From Verrucomicrobia bacterium LW23 (GTDB taxonomy: Bacteria > Verrucomicrobiota > Verrucomicrobiia > Methylacidiphilales > UBA1321): a stretch of 64,000 nt of DNA. Made by a program: the position numbers and the translations under genes. This document shows, piece by piece, positions 25,951 through 34,833 of this stretch (the first letter of the stretch is position 1; every line of letters starts with the position of its first letter). The stretch spans positions 693,956 through 757,955 of the forward strand of contig QAZA01000045.1 of the NCBI GenBank assembly GCA_003054695.1. The letters are read 5' to 3'. Below the pieces are notes generated by a model. It made no database searches, was not told the DNA's origin, and saw only the letters and a program-made list of their open reading frames with translations.

Positions 25951-26685
25951 ATGGAGGAGCGTAAGATCGCGTTTTTCAGCGATATACATAGCAATCACGA
26001 AGCCCTCCAGGCGGTACTTCGAGACATGCAGGCCCAGAAGGTCACGGAGCGAATCTGCCTGGGCGACATCGTGGGTTATGGCCCCAATCCCATGGAATGT
26101 GTAAGGGCAGTCCGGGAGCTGGGCTGCCCCGTCGTGAAGGGAAATCACGACGAAGAAGTGTCGGGCAATGAGTCCCTGGACATTTACCGCGACGTGGTGC
26201 GCGCCGGCCTGGAGTGGAGCCGCAAGATGGTGACGCCGGACCAGAAGGACTTCCTCCGCGAGCTGCCCTACACGATGGAGACGGAGGAGTTTATGGTGGT
26301 GCACAGCTCCCTTTTTGAGCCGATGAACTGGCACTACGTGTTTGAGCAGCTGGACGCCGAGCGCCACTTCTCCCAGCAGCATACGCGCATTGCCTTTTGC
26401 GGCCACACACACATGCCCGTCATCTGGCGCCACCAGGTGGAGTACCGCGACCGGCCGGTAGGCGCGATTATTGAGCTGGACCCGAACTACCACTACCTTA
26501 TTAACGTGGGCAGCGTAGGCCAGCCGCGCGATATGAACTACCGCGCCTGCTACCTCATCTACTACCCGGACAAGTTTGCAGTGCAGTTTCGCCGCGTCAT
26601 TTACGATGTAACGCGGGTGCAGCAAAAAATTATGATTGCCGGGTTGCCCAAGTTTTTGGCGCAGCGCCTGGCGCTGGGCAAGTAG
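25951..26685 (+). CDS. Metallophosphoesterase (YfcE-like)
   Basis: A calcineurin-like phosphoesterase of 244 residues. Metal-binding motifs in order: FFSDIHSNHEAL (D-x-H), CLGDIVGYGPNP (GD), VVKGNHDEE (GNHD), then CGHTHMP and INVGSVGQPRD. The IxxSVGQPRD ending is typical of the PrpE/YfcE-like metallophos_2 group. The ATG at 25951 is preferred; a GTG at 25906 would add 15 residues. The substrate is unknown. Confidence 0.92.
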   Translation: MEERKIAFFSDIHSNHEALQAVLRDMQAQKVTERICLGDIVGYGPNPMECVRAVRELGCPVVKGNHDEEVSGNESLDIYRDVVRAGLEWSRKMVTPDQKDFLRELPYTMETEEFMVVHSSLFEPMNWHYVFEQLDAERHFSQQHTRIAFCGHTHMPVIWRHQVEYRDRPVGAIIELDPNYHYLINVGSVGQPRDMNYRACYLIYYPDKFAVQFRRVIYDVTRVQQKIMIAGLPKFLAQRLALGK

Positions 26686-26722
26686 CCGGCGCGGTTCGCC
26701 CCCCGCCTTACTGTTGCACCGC

Positions 26723-28414
26723 ATGCTTGCCGCGCTGATTGCCGCCCTTAGCATGGCGCAGGCCCTTTGCGTGGCCACGGCGGCGGCGTGGTGGTGTATC
26801 ACCTTGCGGTTGAGCTGGATGCGTGCCTCGCGTGAGGCGGTGCGGCTTGCGAACGATAGCCCCTGCGCTGACGACACGGATGGCGGGCGGAGTGGCGGCG
26901 CGCCGGCCGAACGGACTCCGGGCGATCTCGGCGAGCCTGGGACAAGCGCGCAGGTGGGCAGGGCCTCGCTCGCGAGCGCGTCCGTGCGCGTCAGCATCTT
27001 TAAGCCGATACCCGACCGCCATGGGGCGCCCCTCTCGGCGCATAGCCGCCGCGCCATCGCCTCGTTTGCACGGCAGCTGAGGGAGGACGACGAGATGCTG
27101 CTCGCCGTCTCCGCTGCGGATGAGCCGGTATGGCGTGTGGAGCTGCTGTCGGGCGCCCTGCACGTGGGCCTGCCCAATGGAGCCGATGCAACCGGCGGGT
27201 CCTGCGGCCAAACCCAAATCCACGTCCCGGTGAGGCTGCTCCACCGCCCTGCGGCCTCCCCCAGCGAGCTACCCAACCCCAAGGTGGAGTGCCTGCGCCA
27301 CATGGCCGGGCACGCGCGCGGCCGGCTATGGCTGTGGAGCGACGCCGACGTGGTGGCGCCGCCCGGCCTGGTGGAGGAGGCCATTCGCGTTGTGGATGGT
27401 GGAGCAGGGAAGTCGGGGAGGGGAGACGGTGAGGGACCCGGGGTTGGAGTCAGAACCGATATGCCTGCAGCTGTGGAGGTTGCATCTGCTGATTCTCCTT
27501 CGGCTGCCGCAACCGACGCTGATGCGATGGCGCGTCGCGACGCCCTCCGCCGGCCCGCCGCCGTTACCGTGCCTTATCGCGTCCGCACCGTCCCCTCGGC
27601 CCCGGCCGTGCTGGACGCGCTTTATGTAAACGCCGAGCTACTGCCCGGGCTTCGCCTCATCGCTGCAACGTCTTCAGCCTCCATTAGTTCTGTGGATTCC
27701 GCAGCAAGTTCCACCGCATGTCCCCAGCCCGGCGCCACCCGTTGGGGCTCCGCCCCCTTTGCGCTGGGCGCCTTTGCGATGTTCCGCGCTGAGGAATTCC
27801 AAAACCGTGCCGACTGGCAGAGGATAGGCGCCGGCCTCGCCGATGACTACGAGCTGGGCCAGGCGCTGCGTCCCGTGGCGCTGCCCGGCCATCTCCTCGT
27901 GGAGATCGCCGCAGAGGAGCCGGGCTGGCGCGCCGCGATTCTGCATTACTACCGCTGGCAAAAGAACATACGCTGGTGCCAGCCCACCGCCTACGCCGCG
28001 CAACTGGCCGTAACGCCTGGCGCGGTGGCGTTGCTTTCCCTCGCTATCTTCGCCATCCTTGCCGCAATGCTCGCCGCCACCTTCGCCATTGCGCGGCAGA
28101 TCCCCAACCTTCCCTTTCCTTCCGCCGTCTTCGCAGCGCCCGCTGCGCCTGCGATCATCCCCGCCATCAGCGCCACCCTCCTGCTCTTGCTCCAGCTTAC
28201 GCTTCTCGAAAGCGCGTGGGCCTTGCTTCTCTGCCGCGCCGTGCACTGCCGCACCGCGTGGCGCGGCATCACCGCCCCGCTCTGGTCCCTGGCCCGCGCT
28301 GCCACCTGGCTGGCGGTATGGCTTCCCATCCCCGTCCGCTGGGGCCGGCGCATCTGGCACGGCCCGCGCACTCCCGGCAATACGTCCGCGGCCCACGATA
28401 AGCCACCACCATAG
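26723..28414 (+). CDS. Membrane glycosyltransferase, HpnI/GT21-like
   Basis: A 563-residue GT-A-type glycosyltransferase resembling ceramide or hopanoid glycosyltransferases (HpnI). Motifs: IFKPIPDRHG (near residue 92), NPKVECLRHMAG (185-196), WSDADV (205-210, nucleotide/metal site), ADDYELGQ (373-380, catalytic base region) and RWQKNIRW (411-418, the QxxRW-type motif). There is an N-terminal anchor and three or four C-terminal transmembrane helices. Two Ala/Gly/Ser-rich insertions (about 45-88 and 225-270) are absent from typical relatives. The gene is followed at 57 bp by the LAB_N gene, suggesting a shared job on envelope lipids. Confidence 0.82.
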   Translation: MLAALIAALSMAQALCVATAAAWWCITLRLSWMRASREAVRLANDSPCADDTDGGRSGGAPAERTPGDLGEPGTSAQVGRASLASASVRVSIFKPIPDRHGAPLSAHSRRAIASFARQLREDDEMLLAVSAADEPVWRVELLSGALHVGLPNGADATGGSCGQTQIHVPVRLLHRPAASPSELPNPKVECLRHMAGHARGRLWLWSDADVVAPPGLVEEAIRVVDGGAGKSGRGDGEGPGVGVRTDMPAAVEVASADSPSAAATDADAMARRDALRRPAAVTVPYRVRTVPSAPAVLDALYVNAELLPGLRLIAATSSASISSVDSAASSTACPQPGATRWGSAPFALGAFAMFRAEEFQNRADWQRIGAGLADDYELGQALRPVALPGHLLVEIAAEEPGWRAAILHYYRWQKNIRWCQPTAYAAQLAVTPGAVALLSLAIFAILAAMLAATFAIARQIPNLPFPSAVFAAPAAPAIIPAISATLLLLLQLTLLESAWALLLCRAVHCRTAWRGITAPLWSLARAATWLAVWLPIPVRWGRRIWHGPRTPGNTSAAHDKPPP

Positions 28415-28471
28415 CGCCACACGTAAAAAGATTTGCAAAAGGCCAGGCATTAGCCCAACTTTTAGAGCATC

Positions 28472-29080
28472 ATGATGGATCCCGTTTTAGCCGCTGCTGT
28501 CAAAACCCTGCTTGGCCTGGAGGGCGGCGGCTGGTTTTATGGTGACAGCGTGTGGTGGACCGTTTTCGGCCTCACCGGCAACATCATGTTTTCGCTTCGC
28601 TTTGTGGTGCAATGGCTTATGAGCGAAAAGAGCGGTGAGATCGTCATCCCGCCCGCCTTTTGGTACCTCAGCTTCTTCGGCAGCATCATCAACCTTATCT
28701 ACGCCTTCCACCTGGATAAATTGCCGCTCATCCTCGGCTTTATCTTCCTGCCTTTCATCAACTACCGCAACCTGCGCCTGATGTGGCGCAAGCAGCGCGA
28801 AGAACGCGAGCGCCGCGCGGCCGCCGAAGCCCTGGAGCGCGGCGAGATCTCCCCCGAGGAAGCCGCCGCCGCCGCGGCCGCGGCCACCTCCCCTGTCATC
28901 ACCGTCTCGCTGCCTCCGGCAAGCCTGCCGGCCCCCACCTCCACCGGCAGCGCCGCCTCGTCGCAAAAGCTTCATACTGCGGGGGTTACGCGTTCGGCCA
29001 GTCCCTCCCGCCGCAATGGGGATGCCGACGATGATGACGATGGCGACGACGAGCGGGGCTTGCCTGCTCCCGCCGCGTAA
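28472..29080 (+). CDS. LAB_N domain protein
   Basis: A 202-residue membrane protein whose first ~105 residues are a lipid-A-disaccharide-synthase N-terminal (LAB_N) domain. Pattern: W-x-x-FGLTGNIMFSLRFVVQW, then SEKSGEIVIPPAFWYLSFFG, YAFHLDKLPLILGF. It has three transmembrane helices. In other bacteria this domain accompanies dolichyl-phosphate mannosyltransferase or ArnT-type genes that decorate envelope lipids. Residues 110-202 are a low-complexity acidic/Ser tail. The upstream glycosyltransferase and the downstream DUF2062 protein fit the same theme. Confidence 0.9.
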   Translation: MMDPVLAAAVKTLLGLEGGGWFYGDSVWWTVFGLTGNIMFSLRFVVQWLMSEKSGEIVIPPAFWYLSFFGSIINLIYAFHLDKLPLILGFIFLPFINYRNLRLMWRKQREERERRAAAEALERGEISPEEAAAAAAAATSPVITVSLPPASLPAPTSTGSAASSQKLHTAGVTRSASPSRRNGDADDDDDGDDERGLPAPAA

Positions 29081-29135
29081 CCACCAGCGGTCCACCGATC
29101 GGATCCCTCGCTGAATCTCCCTTAAACCGCACGAC

Positions 29136-29720
29136 ATGAACAAGATCGGCGCATTTTTTGTGTGGATCTGGCGCTGGTTCTGGGAACACATTTACAAAAT
29201 TGGCGAGCTGAAAGGGCGCAAGGAGGCCATCGCGGGCGGCGTGGCCATCGGCGTTCTCATCGGTTTTACCCCACTTTTTGGCATCAAAACCGTACTGGCC
29301 ATGCTGCTGGCCTGGATGTTTCGCTGCAACGTGGTGGCCGCGGCCATCTCCGTGTCGCTGCACGACATCAGCTGGCCTCTGCTGCCCGTGCTGATGCTGC
29401 TGGAATACGACGTAGGCTACTGGCTGCTCAACAGCCACCATTTCCCCCCCAGCGGCCACCACATCCTCACCAGCCACTCCGCCCATCAGCTGCTGCAGCT
29501 GCAGTTTTGGCAGACGACCGGCCTGCCCGTTCTCCTCGGCAGCCTGGTGTTTGGCGTCGTTGGCGCGCCTCTCAGCTATTTCTTCACCCTCTCCTGCCTC
29601 CACGGCCTGGAGAAAAAGCGTCTGGCCCGCGAGGCCGCCGAAGCCCAACGCCACCCTCTGGACGAAGCGGAAGCCGAAGACCTGCACCACCGCAGGGAGC
29701 CCAGTGAGCCCCCTGGGTGA
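29136..29720 (+). CDS. DUF2062 membrane protein
   Basis: A 194-residue protein with three or four transmembrane helices and the DUF2062 layout: AIAGGVAIGVLIGFTPLFG, KTVLAMLLAWMFRCN, SVSLHDISWPLLPVLMLLEY. DUF2062 proteins are of unknown function but often occur next to glycosyltransferases. The C-terminal 30 residues are charged and probably cytoplasmic. The gene is 55 bp after LAB_N on the same strand. Confidence 0.9.
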   Translation: MNKIGAFFVWIWRWFWEHIYKIGELKGRKEAIAGGVAIGVLIGFTPLFGIKTVLAMLLAWMFRCNVVAAAISVSLHDISWPLLPVLMLLEYDVGYWLLNSHHFPPSGHHILTSHSAHQLLQLQFWQTTGLPVLLGSLVFGVVGAPLSYFFTLSCLHGLEKKRLAREAAEAQRHPLDEAEAEDLHHRREPSEPPG

Positions 29721-29762
29721 ATCCCGCCGCACATCACCAGCCTCCCGTAACGTTGCGGTGCC

Positions 29763-30605
29763 CTACCGGTATGCCACAAAAAACAGCCGGCGAAACGGAA
29801 ACTCCACCATACCGTTGGAGCGCGCCGGGTAGGTTACCGCCACCTCGGCCAGCACGTCGGCCATAAAGACGCGCCGCAACTCGTCGCTGGGCAGTGCGTC
29901 CAGATACGGGCGCATGCCCGTGCCTTGGTACCAGTCCACAATGCTTTGCGGCCCAGGCAGATACATCATATAGTCGGTCAGCCACATATCCAGCCGCGAC
30001 GTCAGCGGCGAGAGCAAATCAAAGTACACGCCCGGCTCGTGCACATGCCAGTCGCGCACGCTGCCCATGGGAAAGTACGAGCGCCAGGCGGCCGACTGCG
30101 TCAGCTCGCGCATAATCACGTGCGCCGGTGCATTGACCTGCGCGGGCACCTGAACGGCAAGCGCGCCGCCCGGCGCCACCTGCGCAAACAGCCGCGGCAC
30201 CAGCTCAAAATGGTCCGGCACCCACTGCAGCGCCGCGTTGGAGAACACCAGCTGAGGCCGCCCCGCGCCGTCGGCCGCCGCTGCCGGGGACGCGCCATTG
30301 CCGGCCGTGTCCGGTGCGGCTTCCTCCGCCGGCTCGGCTGTCCAACTGGCAATATCCCCCTGCTGCCAGTGAATCCGCGGCATTGCCGCGTGCGCTCTGG
30401 CCAGCATCTCCGCGCTGGAGTCCAGCCCCGTGATGCGGGCCAGCGGCCAGCGTGCCGCAAGCACCGCCGTGCTGTTGCCAGGGCCGCAGCCCAGATCCAC
30501 AACATCTTCCGGCGCAGTTAGTTGCACGCGGTGGATCAAATCGCGACACGGCTGCGTGCGTTCGTCCGCGTACTTGAGATAAAGGCTGGGATCCCAGGAG
30601 GGCAT
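29763..30605 (-). CDS. tam: Trans-aconitate 2-methyltransferase-like protein
   Basis: A SAM-dependent methyltransferase of 280 residues. Motif I is VVDLGCGPGNSTAVLAARW, followed by ITGLDSSAEMLARA and the post-motif block VFSNAALQWVPDH. The N-terminal WDPSLYLKYADERTQP matches Tam, which methylates trans-aconitate. The start at 30605 (MPSWDPSLYL) is the family start. An Ala/Pro insertion (about residues 90-115) is extra. It faces the DUF2062 gene, and the two stops are 42 bp apart. Confidence 0.88.
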   Translation of the reverse strand: MPSWDPSLYLKYADERTQPCRDLIHRVQLTAPEDVVDLGCGPGNSTAVLAARWPLARITGLDSSAEMLARAHAAMPRIHWQQGDIASWTAEPAEEAAPDTAGNGASPAAAADGAGRPQLVFSNAALQWVPDHFELVPRLFAQVAPGGALAVQVPAQVNAPAHVIMRELTQSAAWRSYFPMGSVRDWHVHEPGVYFDLLSPLTSRLDMWLTDYMMYLPGPQSIVDWYQGTGMRPYLDALPSDELRRVFMADVLAEVAVTYPARSNGMVEFPFRRLFFVAYR

Positions 30606-30681
30606 GGCGTAAGGCGTTGGGCGGGAGGGGGGGGGATAAGGGGGGGCTCTGCGGCGCGGCGTGGCGATGGTTGGGCGCCGC

Positions 30682-31713
30682 TTACACCTCAAATTCCAAC
30701 CCATCATAAGCGATAGATACGCGTAGCTTGCCCAGCGGCGCGCACATGTCCGCGTAGCTCTGCGTCGCGTGCTGCAAATCGTCCAGAACGCGGTCGCTGC
30801 TGACGGGATCGTGGTGGAATAAAACAAGATGCCCCACGTTTGCACGCACCGCCAGCTCTACACCAATAAAGTTGTTGCTGTGGCCCCAGTTTTCCTTTGT
30901 ATAGATGGCCTCCCGCAACGGATATTGTGCATCAAAGATAACAACATTGGCATCCTGAAAATGGCGTAAAAAGCCATACGACTCGTGATTCGCATGCTCC
31001 CTGTGTTCGCTGTCCGTACTATACACAATACTGCGCCCCTCATAAGTAAAGCGGAAGCCGTAGCTGTCGCCGGGATGATCCTGCATAAAGGGCTGCACCG
31101 TTACCCCGGCCAGATTCACATCCTTCTCTGGCTCAAGGATATGGAAATGGATGGATGCCGGCAACTTGTCAAACTGCACAGGGAAGAAGGGCTGCCCCTG
31201 GTGGCGCTCCACCGCCTCCTGCATGCCCGGGTGACAGCCATAAAAGTGGATCTCGCTTCCCGCCGCCCACGCCTGCCGAAAAAACGGAAACCCTTGCAGG
31301 TGATCGTAATGCAAATGCGAAAGCAAGATATGAAAGCGCGCCCCCGCGCGCGGCTGCGCTTGCGCAGTCGTCGTCGGCGTGACATCGCCCGTTGAGCGGC
31401 ACGCGCGTTCCTCCTCCGCCCTTGCCATGGCGTCGCCGAAGCTGCGCAGGCCCGATCCCGCGTCGCACAAAATATACTCCTTGCATCCCTTAACCGCTTG
31501 CGGCCCAATAATTTGGACGCAAGGCGTATTGCCGCCGTAAGTCCCGTGCACCCAAAAGGGCAGCGCGTGGTCGATCAAATACTGGCGTGCGGCAGGGGTG
31601 GAGATATCGTGGTCGGCGGCGAACGCGAGCGCACGCTCAATCTTCGCGCGGACGTCCAAGGCAGTCAACGGCGTCGGCAGAGAGCCGCGGCAACCCCAGA
31701 TCACCACTTTCAT
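30682..31713 (-). CDS. Metallo-beta-lactamase-fold hydrolase
   Basis: A 343-residue MBL-fold protein. The metal motif SHLHYDHLQG (residues 132-141) gives H-x-H-x-D-H. GCRGSLPTP at the N-terminus and the later DSEHREH and FHHDP blocks (HDP in place of the usual final His) fit the phosphodiesterase-like or RNase Z-like branch. The substrate is unknown. It is a cytoplasmic protein without a signal peptide. The region from 31714 to the next start holds a promoter-like site. Confidence 0.88.
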   Translation of the reverse strand: MKVVIWGCRGSLPTPLTALDVRAKIERALAFAADHDISTPAARQYLIDHALPFWVHGTYGGNTPCVQIIGPQAVKGCKEYILCDAGSGLRSFGDAMARAEEERACRSTGDVTPTTTAQAQPRAGARFHILLSHLHYDHLQGFPFFRQAWAAGSEIHFYGCHPGMQEAVERHQGQPFFPVQFDKLPASIHFHILEPEKDVNLAGVTVQPFMQDHPGDSYGFRFTYEGRSIVYSTDSEHREHANHESYGFLRHFQDANVVIFDAQYPLREAIYTKENWGHSNNFIGVELAVRANVGHLVLFHHDPVSSDRVLDDLQHATQSYADMCAPLGKLRVSIAYDGLEFEV

Positions 31714-31922
31714 CGCCTCCCGTCATACGAATCCCCGGCGGCCAATGCAAGCAGAACTGACTGCGCGACGCGTCTTTATCGCAAAGCGCACCACCGCCCG
31801 CGCGCGCCGTAGCTGATGAAACGCGCGCGGGCTAAATCCTTGCATTCATTTCGCAATAAAGAGATGCGGCGCCCCACTTTGGAGCCTGCAATTACACAGG
31901 CGCATCACGCTGCTGCGGCCAC

Positions 31923-31950
31923 TTGAACCGCCCCGCTTTGGGTGTATATT
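31923..31950 (+). promoter_or_regulatory. Possible sigma70-like promoter
   Basis: TTGAAC (31923-31928), a 16-bp spacer, TATATT (31945-31950). It faces the mini-ORF at 31974 and the coiled-coil gene at 32078. No supported gene lies in 31714-31922. Confidence 0.45.
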
Positions 31951-31973
31951 ACCAGACAGGGCTTCCTCAACCC

Positions 31974-32081
31974 ATGGCGAACCGCCGCCGCGCCCCCTGG
32001 GCCAACGCCCGCGCCACGCGGGTCACGCGCTTCAACGCTGCGGGTGTCGCCGTCGTAACCCCCACATCCACAAGACTATGA
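31974..32081 (+). CDS. Possible 35-residue leader peptide
   Basis: An ATG-to-TGA frame of 35 codons (MANRRRAPWANARATR start), Arg/Ala-rich. Its TGA overlaps the ATG of the next ORF in ATGA, which looks like translational coupling. It lies just after a promoter-like site, with no Shine-Dalgarno and no family match. It could be a regulatory leader or chance. Confidence 0.3.
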   Translation: MANRRRAPWANARATRVTRFNAAGVAVVTPTSTRL

Positions 32082-32287
32082 GCACATCCACCGTCGACAA
32101 CAGACTGGAATCGGAAGCCAGCATTTCCGCCAATATCCTTCATGCGGAAGCCGTTAAGCTGGAGGCAGATATCGAGCGCATGTGCCGCGAACGCGACGAA
32201 TTGACTGCCGAGATCGATGCCGCCCGCGCCGAGCATGCCCGCCTGACTCGCCTGCACCGCGAGAAGATGGAGCACGTCAACGTCTGA
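32078..32287 (+). CDS. Small coiled-coil protein
   Basis: A 69-residue protein, predicted almost fully alpha-helical. A heptad pattern rich in Glu, Leu and Arg runs through HAEAVKLEADIERMCRERDE and LTAEIDAARAEHARLTRL. No enzymatic motif is present. It may be a scaffold or a small regulator. Support is moderate, since the frame is short but has a clean pattern and a stem-loop 70 bp after the stop. Confidence 0.5.
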   Translation: MSTSTVDNRLESEASISANILHAEAVKLEADIERMCRERDELTAEIDAARAEHARLTRLHREKMEHVNV

Positions 32288-32355
32288 GCGAGCATTCAGC
32301 ATCCCGCTACATGTATAGCGGTGATTAAGTTGTAGACATTACTAAAACATATCCG

Positions 32356-32377
32356 CCCCGGCTCTGATCAGCCGGGG
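32356..32377. terminator. Stem-loop between convergent genes
   Basis: CCCCGGCT (32356-32363) pairs with AGCCGGGG (32370-32377), loop CTGATC. There is no U-run, so termination is only plausible. It sits between the stop of the coiled-coil gene and the stop of the minus-strand HTH-MBL gene. Confidence 0.4.
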
Positions 32378-32411
32378 TGACATGTTTATGTGTATATAAG
32401 CGCCTGTTGCC

Positions 32412-33248
32412 TTACGCAAAAGCAATAGCAAAAGGGTTGTGCGCTTTCTCCTGTCCCACGGTCGTCAGCGGTCCATGGCCCGGGCAAAGAATCGTTTCGT
32501 CCGGAAGCGAATAAATGTTCTCCATGTTCGTGCGCAACGCATCGCTGTACGAAACCATGCCGCCCCCCATCGAGCCCGCAAAAACCGCATCGCCCACGAT
32601 CGCGACCGCTGCGCCAGGCGAGCCCGGAACACTCAGACCATGAACGACATACGTCGTTCCTCCGACTGAGTGCCCCACAGTTTTGCGTGTTTCAATCTGC
32701 AGCGCGCCCACCGTAAATGTACGGCCCGCCACAAAAGTCCCCACGTCGTCCAGCGCTTCCGCCTCACTAATCCACGCCGGCGCGTCCGTCGCGCTTTGCA
32801 GAGCGGGCAGATCGAAGATATGATCGCCGTGCGAGTGAGTCAGCAAAATGAGCTTAATCGTTACGCCGCAAGCCTTTGCCTTGGCCAGCATGTCCACGCA
32901 ACTCGCGCCCGTATCAAATGCTACGCCCTCCTTTGTTGCGGGATCCCACAGCAGATAGCTGTTCACCGTCATGTCGTCGAAGGGCGTGTTAAAGGCAGCA
33001 AAGCCGTCCGTAGGTGGCTGAACAACCGGATAGTATGCGCCATTTGCCAAGTCGATCAGCCTTTCCGCCGCCAGGCCCAGCACCGGCGCCACTTTTCGCA
33101 GCACCGTTTCGTTCATCTTACCCTGCTTTAGCTCCTCCACCTGCTCTGGCAGAACGCCCGCGGATCGCGCTACATCCGCGGCATCCAACTTGTTGCCGCG
33201 CATCGCTTTAGCGATGATGTCGTTACAAAAATCTTCGAGAGGGATCAT
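32412..33248 (-). CDS. HTH domain fused to metallo-beta-lactamase hydrolase
   Basis: A 278-residue fusion. Residues 1-70 form a small helical XRE-like helix-turn-helix (LDAADVARSAGVLPEQVEEL, then KQGKMNETVLRKVAPVLGL). Residues 85-278 are an MBL domain with the metal motif THSHGDHIFD (137-146), a VGDAVFAGS block and CPGHGPLTT near the end. The C-terminal H-G-P block and the NSYLLWDPATKEGVAFDTG start resemble glyoxalase II-type hydrolases. An HTH in front of a glyoxalase-like enzyme suggests a self-regulating or cytoplasmic detoxification role; this is inference. Confidence 0.85.
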   Translation of the reverse strand: MIPLEDFCNDIIAKAMRGNKLDAADVARSAGVLPEQVEELKQGKMNETVLRKVAPVLGLAAERLIDLANGAYYPVVQPPTDGFAAFNTPFDDMTVNSYLLWDPATKEGVAFDTGASCVDMLAKAKACGVTIKLILLTHSHGDHIFDLPALQSATDAPAWISEAEALDDVGTFVAGRTFTVGALQIETRKTVGHSVGGTTYVVHGLSVPGSPGAAVAIVGDAVFAGSMGGGMVSYSDALRTNMENIYSLPDETILCPGHGPLTTVGQEKAHNPFAIAFA

Positions 33249-33299
33249 GACGCGGAAACTGTAGCGCAGAATCCGCGTCAGGTCGCGCGAAAAGCGCCG

Positions 33300-34547
33300 C
33301 TACGCACCAAAGATGGGCCGGATGTGGCGCTGCAGGAGGTTATGCGTCACGTTGCGGCCAATAACCTCGGCGTTCGCCTTCAGTGCATCCGTGTAGCGCG
33401 TGCCCATCTTTGCGGCGATTTTGAACGACACGTGGATGAACTGCCGGAAGTGGAGATTGTATCGCGGATCTTCCGCGTTGTGACGGAGTGTCGCGACGTA
33501 CGTCTCGGAGTCCCAGGCGGAAATCTGCTCGGGAGTCGGCAGCTTCGCCTTTTCGATATCGACGACCGGAGCGTATGGCTTTACCAGGTCGTCAAACAGC
33601 GGAAGCGCCTGCAAATAAATATCTTTAGCAAGCTGCAAGGCGTCGCCACCGCTCTCCGCGAGGCCGATAACCTCCTCCAGCCAGGTGGTTCCGGCCGTTT
33701 TGACGTGCAGGCCGGCACCGTGCTTCTGGATAAGCTTTTTGATAATAGGATAAAGCGAAAATTTATCGCTTCCGCTGTGTACGCTCAGCTTCAGCGTCTC
33801 CGGCAGGCCAAACTGGCGCACCGCGTAGGTGAGGATGGCGAGGTCCTGATCGAATTCTTTCTCAAACTGCGCGATATCTCCCACGTAATCAACGCCTTTG
33901 TTAAAGCGGCCGGTGAACTTGGGCGCGATGGTTTGCACGGGAATCTTCTCGCCGGCAATCATCGCCAGGATGAGGAGCAGCTCCACGGGGTTCTGTGGGC
34001 GGTCCGTTTCGTCGACGGAAACTTCCGTCACAAATGTGCACGTGCCCTTCGCGGCTTCTATGTGCCGGTAAATGCGCCCGGCCTCCTGAATCGCCCACAG
34101 AAATTTCTCCGCCGCAGCGCGCAACTGCTTGTCGTCCAGGGCAATAGGCTCCGCGATGCCAGGCACGACGAGGCTGCCCGTCAGCCCGGCGTGCTTAGCC
34201 ACAAACGCGTCGATAGACGCGGAGTCGGCCGGTTTGCCGGAATAGTCGGCCACGTCGATAGTAAAAAAGTTGCTGGCAGCAAGGAAGCCATCGACGTTGG
34301 TGAGGTTGATGTGATCGGCGTCCACATAGTAGGGCTCAGCCCAGCCGGCGGCTTTCACGGCCTCGTCGGCTTCGGCGCGCAGGCTGTCGGGCTTGGTGCC
34401 GATAATCGTATGCTCGCGGTTGGACTTATTCCAGGTGGGATGAACGCGAATTCCCTCTGCATTGGCAGTAGTTACAGCCTTAAGCTGCGCATGGCCCTGA
34501 TGCCCGAAGCGATCGCCCATGCCGATGGTAAACGGTTTGATATCCAT
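33300..34547 (-). CDS. uxaE: Tagaturonate/fructuronate epimerase-like protein
   Basis: A 415-residue protein resembling UxaE, which interconverts D-tagaturonate and D-fructuronate in hexuronate use. The N-terminal block IGMGDRFGHQGHAQLKAV and DADHINLTNVDGFL are typical, as is SVDETDRPQNPVELLLIL in the middle and KLSVHSGSDKFSLYPIIKKL. No signal peptide is present. It is the only sugar-acid enzyme near here; the upstream gene is an oxidoreductase. Confidence 0.85.
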   Translation of the reverse strand: MDIKPFTIGMGDRFGHQGHAQLKAVTTANAEGIRVHPTWNKSNREHTIIGTKPDSLRAEADEAVKAAGWAEPYYVDADHINLTNVDGFLAASNFFTIDVADYSGKPADSASIDAFVAKHAGLTGSLVVPGIAEPIALDDKQLRAAAEKFLWAIQEAGRIYRHIEAAKGTCTFVTEVSVDETDRPQNPVELLLILAMIAGEKIPVQTIAPKFTGRFNKGVDYVGDIAQFEKEFDQDLAILTYAVRQFGLPETLKLSVHSGSDKFSLYPIIKKLIQKHGAGLHVKTAGTTWLEEVIGLAESGGDALQLAKDIYLQALPLFDDLVKPYAPVVDIEKAKLPTPEQISAWDSETYVATLRHNAEDPRYNLHFRQFIHVSFKIAAKMGTRYTDALKANAEVIGRNVTHNLLQRHIRPIFGA

Positions 34548-34833
34548 AAAAAAGCTGTGCTGGCAGTGAAAGTAGAAATGGCGATGCGGTGTAGAAATCC
34601 CGCCGTCATCGCTTCATCGTCCCATCATGACGGTGCCCGTTTTCCGACGCTATAGCATAAATGTTGCGCCACGTGGATTTGTGTTGAATCGGTGTGCGAT
34701 TTTGGAAAGGCGTCCCATTACGCGCTTCCGAGCTAAATGGCGCCGCAGCAAGGCATTGTGCACGAGCCCGGCTTCTATGGCAATGTTTCTTCTATCGCCA
34801 TACAAGCCTTCATTAGTGCCATCTCGCTAAATA

